Source: an uncultured Muribaculum sp. (GTDB lineage: Bacteria; Bacteroidota; Bacteroidia; Bacteroidales; Muribaculaceae). From it: a stretch of 64,000 nt of DNA. Of the stretch, positions 34,912-43,884 are shown piece after piece. The position numbers and the translations under genes are program-made. Under the pieces are notes generated by a model. That model had not been told where the DNA came from. It ran no database searches and worked only from the letters and a program-made list of their open reading frames with translations. How positions within the stretch are numbered: the first letter of the stretch is position 1; every line of letters begins with the position of its first letter. The stretch covers positions 62,001-126,000 of the forward strand of contig NZ_CAJTYX010000001.1 of assembly GCF_910583865.1 (NCBI RefSeq), in the 5' to 3' direction.

Positions 34912-35589
34912 ATGACGAACCTCATCACCCGTCTTATCGTTACTATGACCGTAACGACAACCATCATGACAATGACAGCACAAGAAAAGCAACTTCCGGC
35001 ACCGGCCACAACCGGCGGGATGCCGATAAACGAGGTCGTGGCCAAGCGCCACAGCATACGCGAGTTTGACAAGAAACACGCCATCGACGACGCAACCCTC
35101 GGGCAACTCCTGTGGATGACAGCCGGAGTAAACCGCCATGACGCACAGCCGTCGGCATTCGGCGCTCCCGTCAACCGATGCAACCCGACCGCACGCAACT
35201 GGCAGGAGATACGCACGTTCGTGTTCGGGGAGAAAGGCGTGTGGGAATACATCCCTGCCACGCATGTGTTGTCGCCGGTAGCCGACGGTGACTATCGCAC
35301 GCTGGTGGCCGGCACAAAAGAGTTCTCACAGGATTTCGTGACCGACGCCCCCTACTCCATCGTTTTCGTGGCCGACCTGACCGGGTTGCCCGAAGGCGAA
35401 CAGGTGAAAGCGATGGCGATGGTCGATACCGGGATTGCATGCGAAAACCTCAATCTCGCCTGCACGTCGCTCGGAGTGGCGACTGTGCCGCGCGCCACGA
35501 TGGACATCGTAGGCATCTCGCGTCTGCTCTGCCTGACGGAGCGACAGTTGCCGGTGATGAACAATCCGATAGGTTATCCCCGGAAATAA
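34912..35589 (+). CDS. Exported nitroreductase-family protein (SagB/ThcOx-like)
   Basis: 225 residues with an N-terminal export signal (MTNLITRLIVTMTVTTTIMT, cleaved near TAQ), a usual feature of this Bacteroidales group. Flavin-fold motifs: VVAKRHSIREFDKKHAIDD (FMN phosphate-binding RxSxR), LGQLLWMTAGVNR, AMVDTGIACENLNLACTSLG and the C-terminal NPIGYPRK. It probably binds FMN and reduces an unknown substrate in the periplasm. It starts 45 bases after element B and 18 bases after the mini-palindrome, so its upstream regulatory region is largely element-derived. No good promoter is seen there. Confidence 0.87.
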   Translation: MTNLITRLIVTMTVTTTIMTMTAQEKQLPAPATTGGMPINEVVAKRHSIREFDKKHAIDDATLGQLLWMTAGVNRHDAQPSAFGAPVNRCNPTARNWQEIRTFVFGEKGVWEYIPATHVLSPVADGDYRTLVAGTKEFSQDFVTDAPYSIVFVADLTGLPEGEQVKAMAMVDTGIACENLNLACTSLGVATVPRATMDIVGISRLLCLTERQLPVMNNPIGYPRK

Positions 35590-35596
35590 TCATACC

Positions 35597-35660
35597 GATA
35601 TAAGACTGTTACAGCGGCCACGCACAAATCAATGCGTGGCCGCTGTAACAGTCTTATATC
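35597..35660. terminator. 28-bp perfect bidirectional hairpin between convergent genes
   Basis: Arms 35597-35624 and 35633-35660 are perfectly complementary across 28 bases with an 8-base loop. It lies 7 bases after the nitroreductase stop and 9 bases from the hexosaminidase stop. T-runs are missing, so it may work by structure on both strands. Confidence 0.65.
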
Positions 35661-35669
35661 GTAACCTTG

Positions 35670-37742
35670 TCAGCGTACTACTATCTCGTCAAGGAACATG
35701 AAATGCGAACGGTTGAAAGCCTGGTAACGCACATAGCGTGCCTCCGTCGAACCTTCCCAAGAGAAATCGAGGAAAGAAACCCCGGTATCCTCCTTAGGCT
35801 CACGCTCGATTACCTTCAGCTCCTTGAAGTCGTCGCCATTGTCGGAAACTGAAATCACAACCTTGCGCGGAAACCATACGTCAGGCCCGCAAAGCTGCAT
35901 GAATTCACCACCTATATACGAAATCTTCTCCTTACGTTCGAGGTCGATAGTGACATCCAGTGCCCGGTCGGTGGAATCTACGGAGAATCCCTGCCAACGG
36001 TAATCGTTGTAGTTCCACCCTCCACGCAACCCGTCGGTAAGCGTGGCAGCCTCCGCGGCAGGATAGTTGGGCGACCATGCGCAATCGTTGTAGACCACCT
36101 TCTTCCCTCGGGCCAGATGCTCCACGGGTTCCAGCGCCTCCTTGCGGTTGCCCACCTCGGCGCGCATGTCAAACACATTATAGCCGTCGCTGGCCAGACG
36201 GTCGTTCATTACCAACGCGCGGGCATGGAAATCGTCGTAGTCCCTGAGCACCTGTGGTGTCCATGCCGCCTCGGCAAGCGCGAGCAGACGCGGATAGAGC
36301 ATATACTCGGCATGGTCGTCGGTTGCGACATATTCAGTAAACAACGTGGCTTCCACTCCTTTTATATTCTTTGCCACATCGACCGACAGGGAATCTGGAG
36401 CAGGGTCAAAGCTATAGGCGAGACTCAACGGCAGGTAGCCGCCGATAGCCTCCGGCTGGGTGGAAGGAGCGTCCTGGTAGCCGTCGAGATAGCAGAAACG
36501 TCCGGGAGCCATCACCACCGGGTGTCCGGCCGATGCAGCCTTTATGCCGGGCTCCGGCCCACGCCACGACAGTATGGCGGCACCGGGAGCGGCACCTCCG
36601 TCCATTATCTCGTCCCATCCGAAAAGAGTGCGTCCCTTCGAGTTGAGATAGCGCTCCATGCGATGTATCAGATAGCTCTGCAGCCCGTCGACATCCTTTA
36701 TGCCTTCGGCAGCCATGCGGCGCCGACACTTGGGGCACTCTTTCCATGCGTCCTTGTTGGCCTCGTCGCCACCGATATGTATATATTGCGAGGGGAACAC
36801 CTCGATCACCTCGTCGAGCACGTTCTCCAGAAATTCGTATGTTTCCTCGTTGCCGGGGCAGAATTCATGATGTTTGTAAGGCTTCCCCGTACACGACAGC
36901 TCAGGATAGGCGGCCAGCACCTCTGCGGAATGCCCGGGCATCTCGATTTCCGGAATCACCGTAATATATCGGTCGGCGGCATAACGTATGATCTCGCGCA
37001 GGTCGTCCTTGGTATAGAATCCACCCGTGGCGGCAGAGTCGGTCGACTCGCAGTAGGTGTTGTCCCACTCCTTCCAGGTACCCCCCTTGCGCCAGGCGGC
37101 AAATTCGGTAAGGCGCGGATAGCGGTCGATCTGCATGCGCCATCCCGCCGCGTCGGTGAGATGGAGATGGAGATTGTTCAGCTTGAGCATGGCCATGGCG
37201 TCGATCTGCTTCTTTACAAACTCCTTGTTGCGGAAGTTGCGGCTCACGTCGAGCATCAGGCCTCGGTAGGGAAAACGCGGATAGTCGGTGACATGGCATG
37301 CCGGCACCTTAGACCCGTTCTGGTCAGCGAGCTGTTCAAGCGATTGCATGGCATAGAACAAGCCAGCCCCGGAAGTGGCCTCTATCATGGTAGTGTCGGG
37401 ACGCACGTCCATCACATATCCTTCATCGGAATCAAATCCCGGAAGAGAATCCACTATGGCAAGACTAAGCACCGGGATTTTCCCTCCGCTTTTATCAGCG
37501 CTGTCCCCAAACGCTCTGCCGGCAAACTCCAGGAGACGGCGACGGTCCGTGTCGGAAACATCGGAAAAAAGGAGTGACACATTCCGGTTCATGTCGAAAT
37601 AGCCACCACCTTTAGGGGTCATCTCCACCGGTTTAGGCAATATGCCGGCTGTAGGCTTGTCGGATACACAGCCGGGACATGTGGCAGTGACCGCAGCAAA
37701 AATGGCGAGTGCCGCCACTGTCGAAATCTTGATTTTTTTCAT
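35670..37742 (-). CDS. Beta-N-acetylhexosaminidase lipoprotein, glycoside hydrolase family 20
   Basis: 690 residues. The N-terminus is a lipoprotein signal with candidate cysteines 22 and 25 (ATCPGC). A GH20b alpha/beta domain (about 33-150) precedes the catalytic barrel (about 155-490). The catalytic pair is in HIGGDEANKDAW (D326, E327), with LHLHLTDAAGWRMQIDRYP and EIEMPGHSAEVLAAYPEL as further substrate-site motifs. The last 130 residues look like a discoidin-type carbohydrate-binding sandwich. It removes terminal GlcNAc or GalNAc from glycans such as mucin or chitobiose in the periplasm or at the cell surface. Single gene. Confidence 0.94.
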   Translation of the reverse strand: MKKIKISTVAALAIFAAVTATCPGCVSDKPTAGILPKPVEMTPKGGGYFDMNRNVSLLFSDVSDTDRRRLLEFAGRAFGDSADKSGGKIPVLSLAIVDSLPGFDSDEGYVMDVRPDTTMIEATSGAGLFYAMQSLEQLADQNGSKVPACHVTDYPRFPYRGLMLDVSRNFRNKEFVKKQIDAMAMLKLNNLHLHLTDAAGWRMQIDRYPRLTEFAAWRKGGTWKEWDNTYCESTDSAATGGFYTKDDLREIIRYAADRYITVIPEIEMPGHSAEVLAAYPELSCTGKPYKHHEFCPGNEETYEFLENVLDEVIEVFPSQYIHIGGDEANKDAWKECPKCRRRMAAEGIKDVDGLQSYLIHRMERYLNSKGRTLFGWDEIMDGGAAPGAAILSWRGPEPGIKAASAGHPVVMAPGRFCYLDGYQDAPSTQPEAIGGYLPLSLAYSFDPAPDSLSVDVAKNIKGVEATLFTEYVATDDHAEYMLYPRLLALAEAAWTPQVLRDYDDFHARALVMNDRLASDGYNVFDMRAEVGNRKEALEPVEHLARGKKVVYNDCAWSPNYPAAEAATLTDGLRGGWNYNDYRWQGFSVDSTDRALDVTIDLERKEKISYIGGEFMQLCGPDVWFPRKVVISVSDNGDDFKELKVIEREPKEDTGVSFLDFSWEGSTEARYVRYQAFNRSHFMFLDEIVVR

Positions 37743-37947
37743 GTAATTGATGTTGGGAATCAGTTAGTTCTTGTCAGGTAAGGTATAAGGAGTCCGTGGA
37801 CGGACGTAATCATCTCGGGATTCAGACATAATTATACAACGGTCATACAATTGAATTTATTACATCATCGCCACAATCTTTTTCCGTCCCTTGGAATGAC
37901 TATACAGAAAAAATCAACTGAAGTGGTGGAAATGGAAAAATATTATG

Positions 37948-37955
37948 TAATTTTG
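37948..37955 (+). promoter_or_regulatory. Candidate -7 box of the TPR/PD40-phosphatase-metA operon
   Basis: TAATTTTG, 20 bases before the ATG at 37976. No clear -33 box. Confidence 0.35.
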
Positions 37956-37975
37956 GATTGCAAAACAAAGTTTAC

Positions 37976-39409
37976 ATGAGAGTGACAGGACATATAATAG
38001 CGACAGCGCTGGCTCTGACGTGCGGAACGATGTCGGCCCAGACACTCGACGAAGCAAAGCAGATGATGCTCGACGGCGATTACGCCGCCGCTCTTCCGAT
38101 ATTTGAGAAAGCTCTTGCCGCCAAGCCAAAGGATGCCTCGCTAAACCAATGGGTGGGCGTATGCCTTCTGCGCACCGGCGAACCGAAGAAAGCCGAGCGC
38201 TACCTGAAGGTCGCAGACGAGCGCAAGGTGCTTGAGGCACCGCGCTATCTGGCCGAGGCCGCATTCGAGCAATATGAATTCTCGAAAGCCTCCGACCTGC
38301 TCGACCGCTATGAGGAGGGTATCGAGACAGCCAACAAGAAGAAGCCCAAGAAAGCCGCAAAGGCAAAAAAATCGCCAGAAGCCGACGATCTGCGCCGGCG
38401 CACACTGCTCGGCCAGGCCATGCTCGACCGTGTGGAAAAGATAGTCGTGATCGACAGCATGGCCGTGGACCGCGACGAATTTTTCAAACATTACCATCTG
38501 AGTCCGGAAAGCGGCACACTGAACAGCACCGATGTCATGCCGGAGGACTTTGAGGTAGCCGAGCCTTCAGAGGTCTACATGCCCCAGTCGGGAGAATTCC
38601 GGATATGGTCGGCACCTGACAAGGACGAGAACTACGTGCTAATGGGCGCAACGCGCCTCATCGACGGCTCATGGGATACCCCCCACCCGCTCGGGAGCGT
38701 GCTTGACGCCGGTGGCGACAGCAACTATCCTTTCATGATGTCCGACGGCGTGACGCTCTATTACGCCAACAACGGCCCTGAATCCATCGGCGGCTACGAC
38801 ATATTCATCTCACGGAAGGACGAGAACGGATTCCTGAAGCCGCAAAATGTGGGTATGCCCTACAACTCCACATCCGACGACTATCTGCTGGCTATCGACG
38901 AGGTAAACGGCGTGGGATGGTGGGCCACCGACCGCAACAATCTCGGCGACAAAATCACCATCTACCGCTTCATCCCATCCGACCTGCGCGTCAACTACCC
39001 CGTCGACTCGCACGGACTCGCATCGAATGCCCGCATAGATTCCTACCGGACGACATGGCCCGAAGGAGCAGACTATTCCGAACTGCTCAAACGCATCGAC
39101 TCCGCCGAATATGGCTCACGGCAGTCCGGACACGATTTCTACTTCGCCATGCCCGGCAACCGTATAATCACATCATGGGATGACCTCCACTCTCCCGCAG
39201 CACGCAATGCCATGGAGGATTATCTCGAAAGAAAGAAAGAGCTTTCCGACCGACTCGCCGAACTCGATTCGCTGCGCCGAAAATATGCCGCAGGCGAACA
39301 CAACGTGGCGGGACAGATTACTTCGATGGAACAAGAGACCGAACGACTGCGCACGGCCCTGCGCGAAATATCAAACAAAGTAGTACGTGCAAATGGTGAA
39401 GCCCGCTGA
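37976..39409 (+). CDS. Secreted TPR and PD40/WD40-like repeat protein
   Basis: 477 residues from ATG 37976, which gives a signal peptide (MRVTGHIIATALALTCGTMS, cleavage after SAQ). TPR-like helices span about 22-115 (MMLDGDYAAALPIFEKALAA). A lysine-rich linker (KKKPKKAAKAKK) follows. Beta-propeller-like PD40 segments span about 200-350 (NYPFMMSDGVTLYYANNGPE, GGYDIFISRKDENG). A C-terminal coiled coil (YLERKKELSDRLAELDSLRR) ends the protein. The TPR plus PD40 order recalls PorE-type envelope proteins but lacks their OmpA domain. The 3' end overlaps the PHP phosphatase gene. Confidence 0.78.
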   Translation: MRVTGHIIATALALTCGTMSAQTLDEAKQMMLDGDYAAALPIFEKALAAKPKDASLNQWVGVCLLRTGEPKKAERYLKVADERKVLEAPRYLAEAAFEQYEFSKASDLLDRYEEGIETANKKKPKKAAKAKKSPEADDLRRRTLLGQAMLDRVEKIVVIDSMAVDRDEFFKHYHLSPESGTLNSTDVMPEDFEVAEPSEVYMPQSGEFRIWSAPDKDENYVLMGATRLIDGSWDTPHPLGSVLDAGGDSNYPFMMSDGVTLYYANNGPESIGGYDIFISRKDENGFLKPQNVGMPYNSTSDDYLLAIDEVNGVGWWATDRNNLGDKITIYRFIPSDLRVNYPVDSHGLASNARIDSYRTTWPEGADYSELLKRIDSAEYGSRQSGHDFYFAMPGNRIITSWDDLHSPAARNAMEDYLERKKELSDRLAELDSLRRKYAAGEHNVAGQITSMEQETERLRTALREISNKVVRANGEAR

Positions 39410-40241
39410 CATAGCGCGCGTAACCACGCGCTACAACTTCCACAGCCACACGCAATGGTGTGACGGACGCGCCTCCATAGCCGATATGGCGCTCGCGGCG
39501 ATTGACGCCGGCATGGAGCATTGGGGATTCACCCCCCACTCGCCAGTGCCGATCGCCTCTTCGTGCAACATGAGCCGTGAAAGCGTCGACGAATATCTCG
39601 ACGAAGTGCGACGCCTGGAGCGTATGCACGGCGACCGCATACACCTCTACGCTTCCATGGAGATCGACTATCTGTCGCCCGAATGGGGCCCGGCCAACGA
39701 ATATTTCCGGACATTGCCTTTGGACTACCGGATCGGATCCGTGCATTTTATCCCGAGCGACGAAGGCTTCGTCGATGTCGACGGCAAATTCGACTCGTTC
39801 AAGGAAAAAATGCACCGGTATTTCCACAACGACATCCGGCACGTGGTCGACACATTCTACGACCAGTCGGAAAAGATGCTCCAGGAGGGCGGATTCGACA
39901 TAATCGGACACTTCGACAAAATAGGGCACAACGCGTCCATGTTCAAGCCGGGCATTGAGGATGAGCCTTGGTACAAGGCACGTGTAGACTCCATCATCGA
40001 CCTTATCATCGACCGTAAAGTAACTGTGGAGTTAAACACAAAACAATGGGACACGGCCCAACGACTGTTCCCCTCGCGACGGTGGCTCGACAGGCTCGTA
40101 GAAGGCAGAGTCGACATAACCGTCAACAGCGACGCACACTTCCCCGAGAAAGTAGATTCAGGCCGTCACTACGGGTTATGGCTGATACACCGGCTACAGA
40201 AACTAAATGATATAATCAATCCACAGACACAATGCCTGTAA
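39393..40241 (+). CDS. PHP-domain phosphatase, histidinol-phosphatase (HisJ)-like
   Basis: 282 residues from the ATG at 39393, overlapping the upstream gene by 17 bases; a GTG at 39387 is also in frame. Metal-binding PHP motifs are complete: NFHSHTQWCDGR (HxH), GFTPHSP, YASMEIDY, DIIGHFDKIGHN, VELNTKQW and NSDAHFPEKVDSG. This is the pattern of the HisJ histidinol-phosphate phosphatase group, which uses a trinuclear metal site. No other his genes are near, so the physiological substrate is not certain. It overlaps metA by 10 bases. Confidence 0.82.
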   Translation: MVKPADIARVTTRYNFHSHTQWCDGRASIADMALAAIDAGMEHWGFTPHSPVPIASSCNMSRESVDEYLDEVRRLERMHGDRIHLYASMEIDYLSPEWGPANEYFRTLPLDYRIGSVHFIPSDEGFVDVDGKFDSFKEKMHRYFHNDIRHVVDTFYDQSEKMLQEGGFDIIGHFDKIGHNASMFKPGIEDEPWYKARVDSIIDLIIDRKVTVELNTKQWDTAQRLFPSRRWLDRLVEGRVDITVNSDAHFPEKVDSGRHYGLWLIHRLQKLNDIINPQTQCL

Positions 40242-41152
40242 GAGTCCCCGTATCGCTGCCGGCCGTAGAGCAGCTGAAAGAAGAAAACATATTCGTTATC
40301 GACGAGCAGCGTGCGTCCACACAGGACATACGCCCACTGCGCATAGGCATCCTCAACCTCATGCCACTGAAAATCATGACCGAGACCGACCTGCTGCGAC
40401 TGATTTCCAACACGCCCCTACAGGTGGAACTCGACCTTATCGACACCCGGAGCCATGTATCGCGCAACACACCACGCGAACATATCGAGGAGTTCTACAA
40501 GACTTTCGAGGAGATACGCACACAGAACTACGACGGATTCATCATCACAGGCGCACCGCTAGAGATGGTCGACTTCGAGGACGTGGACTATTGGGAGGAA
40601 CTGTGCGAGATATTCTCCTGGTGTCGCACCCACGTCACCTCCACCCTATACATATGCTGGGCGGCTTTCGCCGGACTATACTATCACTATGGAGTGCCGA
40701 AGCACCTCACGAGCAGCAAGATTTCCGGAGTGTTCAGGCATCGTGTCAACGACCAGCGCAACCCCATATTCCGTGGCTTCGACGACGAGTTCCACGTGCC
40801 CCACAGCCGCCACGTACAGCTCGTGCGCAGCGAGATAGAGGCCGTGTCAGGGCTGCATATACTTTCGGAAAGCCCCGAGAGCGGTATCTACATGGTGATG
40901 GCACGGGGAGGCCGTGAATTCTTCATAACCGGACATTCCGAATACTCCCCGCTGACGCTCGACTACGAATACCGTCGCGATCTGGCCCGAGGCCTGAATC
41001 CGTCCATACCGGTGCACTACTACATCGACGACGATCCGGCGCGCGGACCGCTTGTGCGCTGGCGGTCACATGCCAATCTGTTGTTTTCCAACTGGCTAAA
41101 CTATTTCGTCTACCAGGCTACTCCCTACGACATACGCGACATACACGACTGA
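40232..41152 (+). CDS. metA: Homoserine O-acetyltransferase, MetA family
   Basis: 306 residues. First committed step of methionine synthesis by activation of homoserine. The catalytic residues fall on the classic positions: Cys142 (YICWAAFAG), His235 and Glu237 (FFITGHSEYS). Residue 111 is Glu (GAPLE), which in characterised MetA enzymes gives acetyl-CoA instead of succinyl-CoA specificity, so an O-acetyltransferase is predicted despite the usual succinyltransferase label. It overlaps the phosphatase gene by 10 bases and converges with the acetyltransferase gene, 3 bases away. No SAM riboswitch is visible, as there is no leader. Confidence 0.93.
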   Translation: MPVRVPVSLPAVEQLKEENIFVIDEQRASTQDIRPLRIGILNLMPLKIMTETDLLRLISNTPLQVELDLIDTRSHVSRNTPREHIEEFYKTFEEIRTQNYDGFIITGAPLEMVDFEDVDYWEELCEIFSWCRTHVTSTLYICWAAFAGLYYHYGVPKHLTSSKISGVFRHRVNDQRNPIFRGFDDEFHVPHSRHVQLVRSEIEAVSGLHILSESPESGIYMVMARGGREFFITGHSEYSPLTLDYEYRRDLARGLNPSIPVHYYIDDDPARGPLVRWRSHANLLFSNWLNYFVYQATPYDIRDIHD

Positions 41153-41155
41153 CGG

Positions 41156-41728
41156 TCAGCCTCTGCCGATATGCTTGATGACGCGCGCAGGGTTGCCGCC
41201 TACCACCGTCCACGAAGGCACGTCGCGCGTTACCACCGCACCGCCGCCTATCACCACATTGTCGCCGACAGTCACACCCGGAAGTATCGTCACCGAACCT
41301 CCGACCCACACGTTGTCGCCTATGGTCACAGGCTCGGCCCATTCCACCCACGTGTTGCGCTCCGCAGGGTCAAGAGGATGGCATGCAGTGTAGATGCTCA
41401 CGTTGGGACCGATGAACACGTTGTCGCCAATGGTGACGCGGGCCTCGTCAAGAACCGTGAAGTTAAAATTGGCAAAGAAATTCTCCCCTACATGTATGTT
41501 GCAGCCATAATCGCAACGAAACGGCTGGTTGATATTGATTCTCTCGCCGCATGACCCGAGTAGCCCGCGCAGTATCGTGCGGAGGTCGTCGATTCTCGCC
41601 GGATCCATATCGTTGAACTCTTTTAGTTTCTTCCGTGTAGACACAAGTCGTTCCAGAAATTCGCTGCGTCCGGCATCGTAGACCTCTCCTTCGAGCATCT
41701 TCTGCCACTCTCTTTCAAAATCATTCAT
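41156..41728 (-). CDS. Sugar O-acetyltransferase (maltose/galactoside acetyltransferase-like)
   Basis: 190 residues of the left-handed beta-helix family. N-terminal helical region typical of LacA/Maa (MLEGEVYDAGRSEFLERLVS). Hexapeptide repeats run from INQPFRCDYGCNIHVGENFF to GDNVVIGGGAVVTRDV. The catalytic His is in TACHPLDPAERN. It acetylates sugars with acetyl-CoA; the acceptor is unknown. Last gene of a minus-strand trio with a flippase-like protein and an ion channel, 35 bases after the previous gene. Confidence 0.92.
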   Translation of the reverse strand: MNDFEREWQKMLEGEVYDAGRSEFLERLVSTRKKLKEFNDMDPARIDDLRTILRGLLGSCGERININQPFRCDYGCNIHVGENFFANFNFTVLDEARVTIGDNVFIGPNVSIYTACHPLDPAERNTWVEWAEPVTIGDNVWVGGSVTILPGVTVGDNVVIGGGAVVTRDVPSWTVVGGNPARVIKHIGRG

Positions 41729-41763
41729 AAATTTCCCTATTGGTTCTCTGTTGCAACGCGAAT

Positions 41764-42870
41764 TTACGAATTTTTATCCGTAGATGCAACGCCGGTGTCA
41801 GCCATGCCTCCATTCACGCGTTCACGCACCGACCGGCGGTGTATCATTATATAAAGGGCGCTGAAGATCCCCAAGGCCACAAGCATCGCCGACTGGAAGC
41901 TCCAGCACACGATGGAATAGGCCGCCCCGTCGCTGTCGCTCACTCCAAACAGTGTCAGGGCGAACATCACAGCGATGTTCCAAGGGCCAAGTCCCCCGTT
42001 GGAGGGCACAATCATGCTGCACGACCCGAACACAAACACTACCAGCCCCGGCACAAGCCCCAAGCAACTGCCCGGTTGCTCGATCAGCGCCCGTGTAAAG
42101 GGAAACGCATAGAAGCAAAGGTATGTCTCCGAAAAGTAGCATATCCATATGCCCATGGTAAGAATCAGGTAAAGCCCTATACCTTTCATATGGAAAAGCA
42201 CGGCAAAACCGCTCCACATGCGCCTCACACTCGCCAGCATGCCCTGTACCGCCCGCGTGCGGCGGAATATCCATCCACACACCGCAAGCAGAGCCACCAC
42301 ACCAACGATGCACACCCAAAGAAGCCCGTCGGTGGCATAACGGTCAAGAGCCTCACCAATAGGATACCTGTCTATGAAACGGTCGATGGAAGGATGGGCC
42401 ACAAAGAGCGTGAGCACGATCAACAGACCGATCACCACACCGTCGGAAGCCCGGTCGCCGAGATCGGTGCCCACCACGGTGGAAAGCCGGCATTGCTGCC
42501 GCCGCGCCACATATACACAACGCCACCCCTCTCCAAGAAACGGAAAAACAAGATTAAGAGCGTATGCCCCGAAAATCGACACATATTCGGCCACGACCGG
42601 CATTCGCGGAATCCCGGCGGCGCGAAGCTGTATGCCCCAGCGTATGCCACGTATCATGTGGGAAAACATCGTTACAAGCATCATCGCCACGATAAAGCGA
42701 TAATCGACACCATCCCGTATGATTGCCTCCACACGGGCTATGTCGACTTTATGAAATAGCCACACGACAAGAACTACCGAGATGCCAAGAGGCACGACGA
42801 CCTTTAATACACGTCCGAACGCATATCGGATATCATGGCTTGACGACGGAGTTGATGCAGGAGCATTCAT
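41764..42870 (-). CDS. Flippase-like membrane protein (LPG synthase TM/AglD family)
   Basis: 368 residues with about eight membrane segments. Family landmarks are VVPLGISVVLVVWLFHKVD at the start, MIRGIRWGIQLRAAG, YALNLVFPFLGEGWRCVYVA and GTDLGDRASDGVV. The family includes the membrane domain of lysylphosphatidylglycerol synthase and AglD/GtrA-like lipid-carrier proteins. No catalytic lysyl-transfer domain is attached, so lipid or lipid-linked sugar handling is the likely role. It lies between the ion channel and the acetyltransferase on one transcript. Confidence 0.82.
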   Translation of the reverse strand: MNAPASTPSSSHDIRYAFGRVLKVVVPLGISVVLVVWLFHKVDIARVEAIIRDGVDYRFIVAMMLVTMFSHMIRGIRWGIQLRAAGIPRMPVVAEYVSIFGAYALNLVFPFLGEGWRCVYVARRQQCRLSTVVGTDLGDRASDGVVIGLLIVLTLFVAHPSIDRFIDRYPIGEALDRYATDGLLWVCIVGVVALLAVCGWIFRRTRAVQGMLASVRRMWSGFAVLFHMKGIGLYLILTMGIWICYFSETYLCFYAFPFTRALIEQPGSCLGLVPGLVVFVFGSCSMIVPSNGGLGPWNIAVMFALTLFGVSDSDGAAYSIVCWSFQSAMLVALGIFSALYIMIHRRSVRERVNGGMADTGVASTDKNS

Positions 42871-42908
42871 GACACTTCAATGTTTTATAGGGGAACGGAA
42901 ACGGTGAA

Positions 42909-43634
42909 TCAGTCTGAGTCCGCGTTTTCGGCGAAATCCGAGTTGAATATCGCCGGATTATGAGTCTTGTTGTAGCGCTGCACCCAATTGGTTATATAGA
43001 CCGTGAACAACGGAAACATCAGCATTCCCAAAGCGGCCAGCAGCACTCCGAGGATCTTGCCGATAACAGTCACCGGATATATGTCCGACCCTATGGTGGT
43101 GGCATCCATCCAGGCCCACCAGAGAGCGGCGCCGTAGTTCGGGACCATGTCGTTGACCGTATGCTCGCAGTTAAAGAATATAAGACTCGAAAAATAAATG
43201 ATCATTATCACAATCACCACATAGCTCTTGAACAGTGACGAAAGCCTGTTGGAAGTCATGTAGCCTATGACTATGGCAAGCGCAAGCGCGCCGCGAGCCA
43301 AAGGTATGAACCTTACGAAATAAAGTTCCTCCGGAGTGAAATCGACATGGAAGAGCTGTATTATATTAAGGTATGGTATCGACAGCAGGAGGAAAAGCCA
43401 ACGCCGACGCACATAACGGCCTTTGTCCTCCGCCATCCACAACTCCACGAAAAAATCGAATATGAACACCACGCATACCCAGAACTGGAAGCGCATGTAA
43501 GAACTGTTTTCAAGGAAATTGACCCCCTGGAATGTATCTATGGATATGTAGACGATCAGGCCCAACGACAACAGAAGCACGATTATGTACAGTGTCGTGC
43601 TTATAAGATGCCGCCCTCTTTCGGAGATAGTCAT
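42909..43634 (-). CDS. Voltage-gated-type ion channel homologue with unusual filter
   Basis: 241 residues. An ion-transporter layout is visible: four hydrophobic segments from about 10 to 125, then a pore module with helices about 138-155 and 190-215. Between them WWAWMDATTIGSDIYP takes the place of the pore helix and filter. The filter reads TTIGSD (179-184) where potassium channels have TVGYGD. The S4-like segment (VRFIPLARGALALA) has only two arginines, so voltage sensing is doubtful. Which ion passes cannot be read from the sequence. First gene of the trio with the flippase and acetyltransferase. Confidence 0.75.
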   Translation of the reverse strand: MTISERGRHLISTTLYIIVLLLSLGLIVYISIDTFQGVNFLENSSYMRFQFWVCVVFIFDFFVELWMAEDKGRYVRRRWLFLLLSIPYLNIIQLFHVDFTPEELYFVRFIPLARGALALAIVIGYMTSNRLSSLFKSYVVIVIMIIYFSSLIFFNCEHTVNDMVPNYGAALWWAWMDATTIGSDIYPVTVIGKILGVLLAALGMLMFPLFTVYITNWVQRYNKTHNPAIFNSDFAENADSD

Positions 43635-43851
43635 AATGCTGAAACGTTTTTTAGTAAATCTTATACCTTAGATAACACTCATACCTCCGTTTTTGCTCAC
43701 ACCACACGACATACGCAAAGGGACACCCGATCACATACGCGACACAATAACGTGTACAAAGCATTCTCCACAAAGGCGCATTTAATCGCCGGATTGGCGT
43801 GATTAAGGTAAATTAAGCAAATAAGCATGATTACAGACGTATATTTTTTAG

Positions 43852-43859
43852 TAAATTTG
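43852..43859 (+). promoter_or_regulatory. Candidate -7 box for the secreted protein at 43885
   Basis: TAAATTTG, 25 bases before the ATG. The -33 region is not a clear match. Confidence 0.4.
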
Positions 43860-43884
43860 CATCCAAATATTCAAATCAATCATT

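Noticed and set aside
36117..37577. 486-codon plus-strand frame opposite the GH20 gene
   Set aside because: The minus-strand hexosaminidase covers the same bases with complete motifs; the opposite frame is a shadow produced by high GC at codon third positions.
40192..40241. SAM riboswitch ahead of metA
   Set aside because: metA overlaps the preceding gene and has no leader that could hold one.
41740..42759. 339-codon plus-strand frame opposite the flippase-like gene
   Set aside because: His- and Lys-rich shadow; the minus strand encodes a coherent membrane protein.
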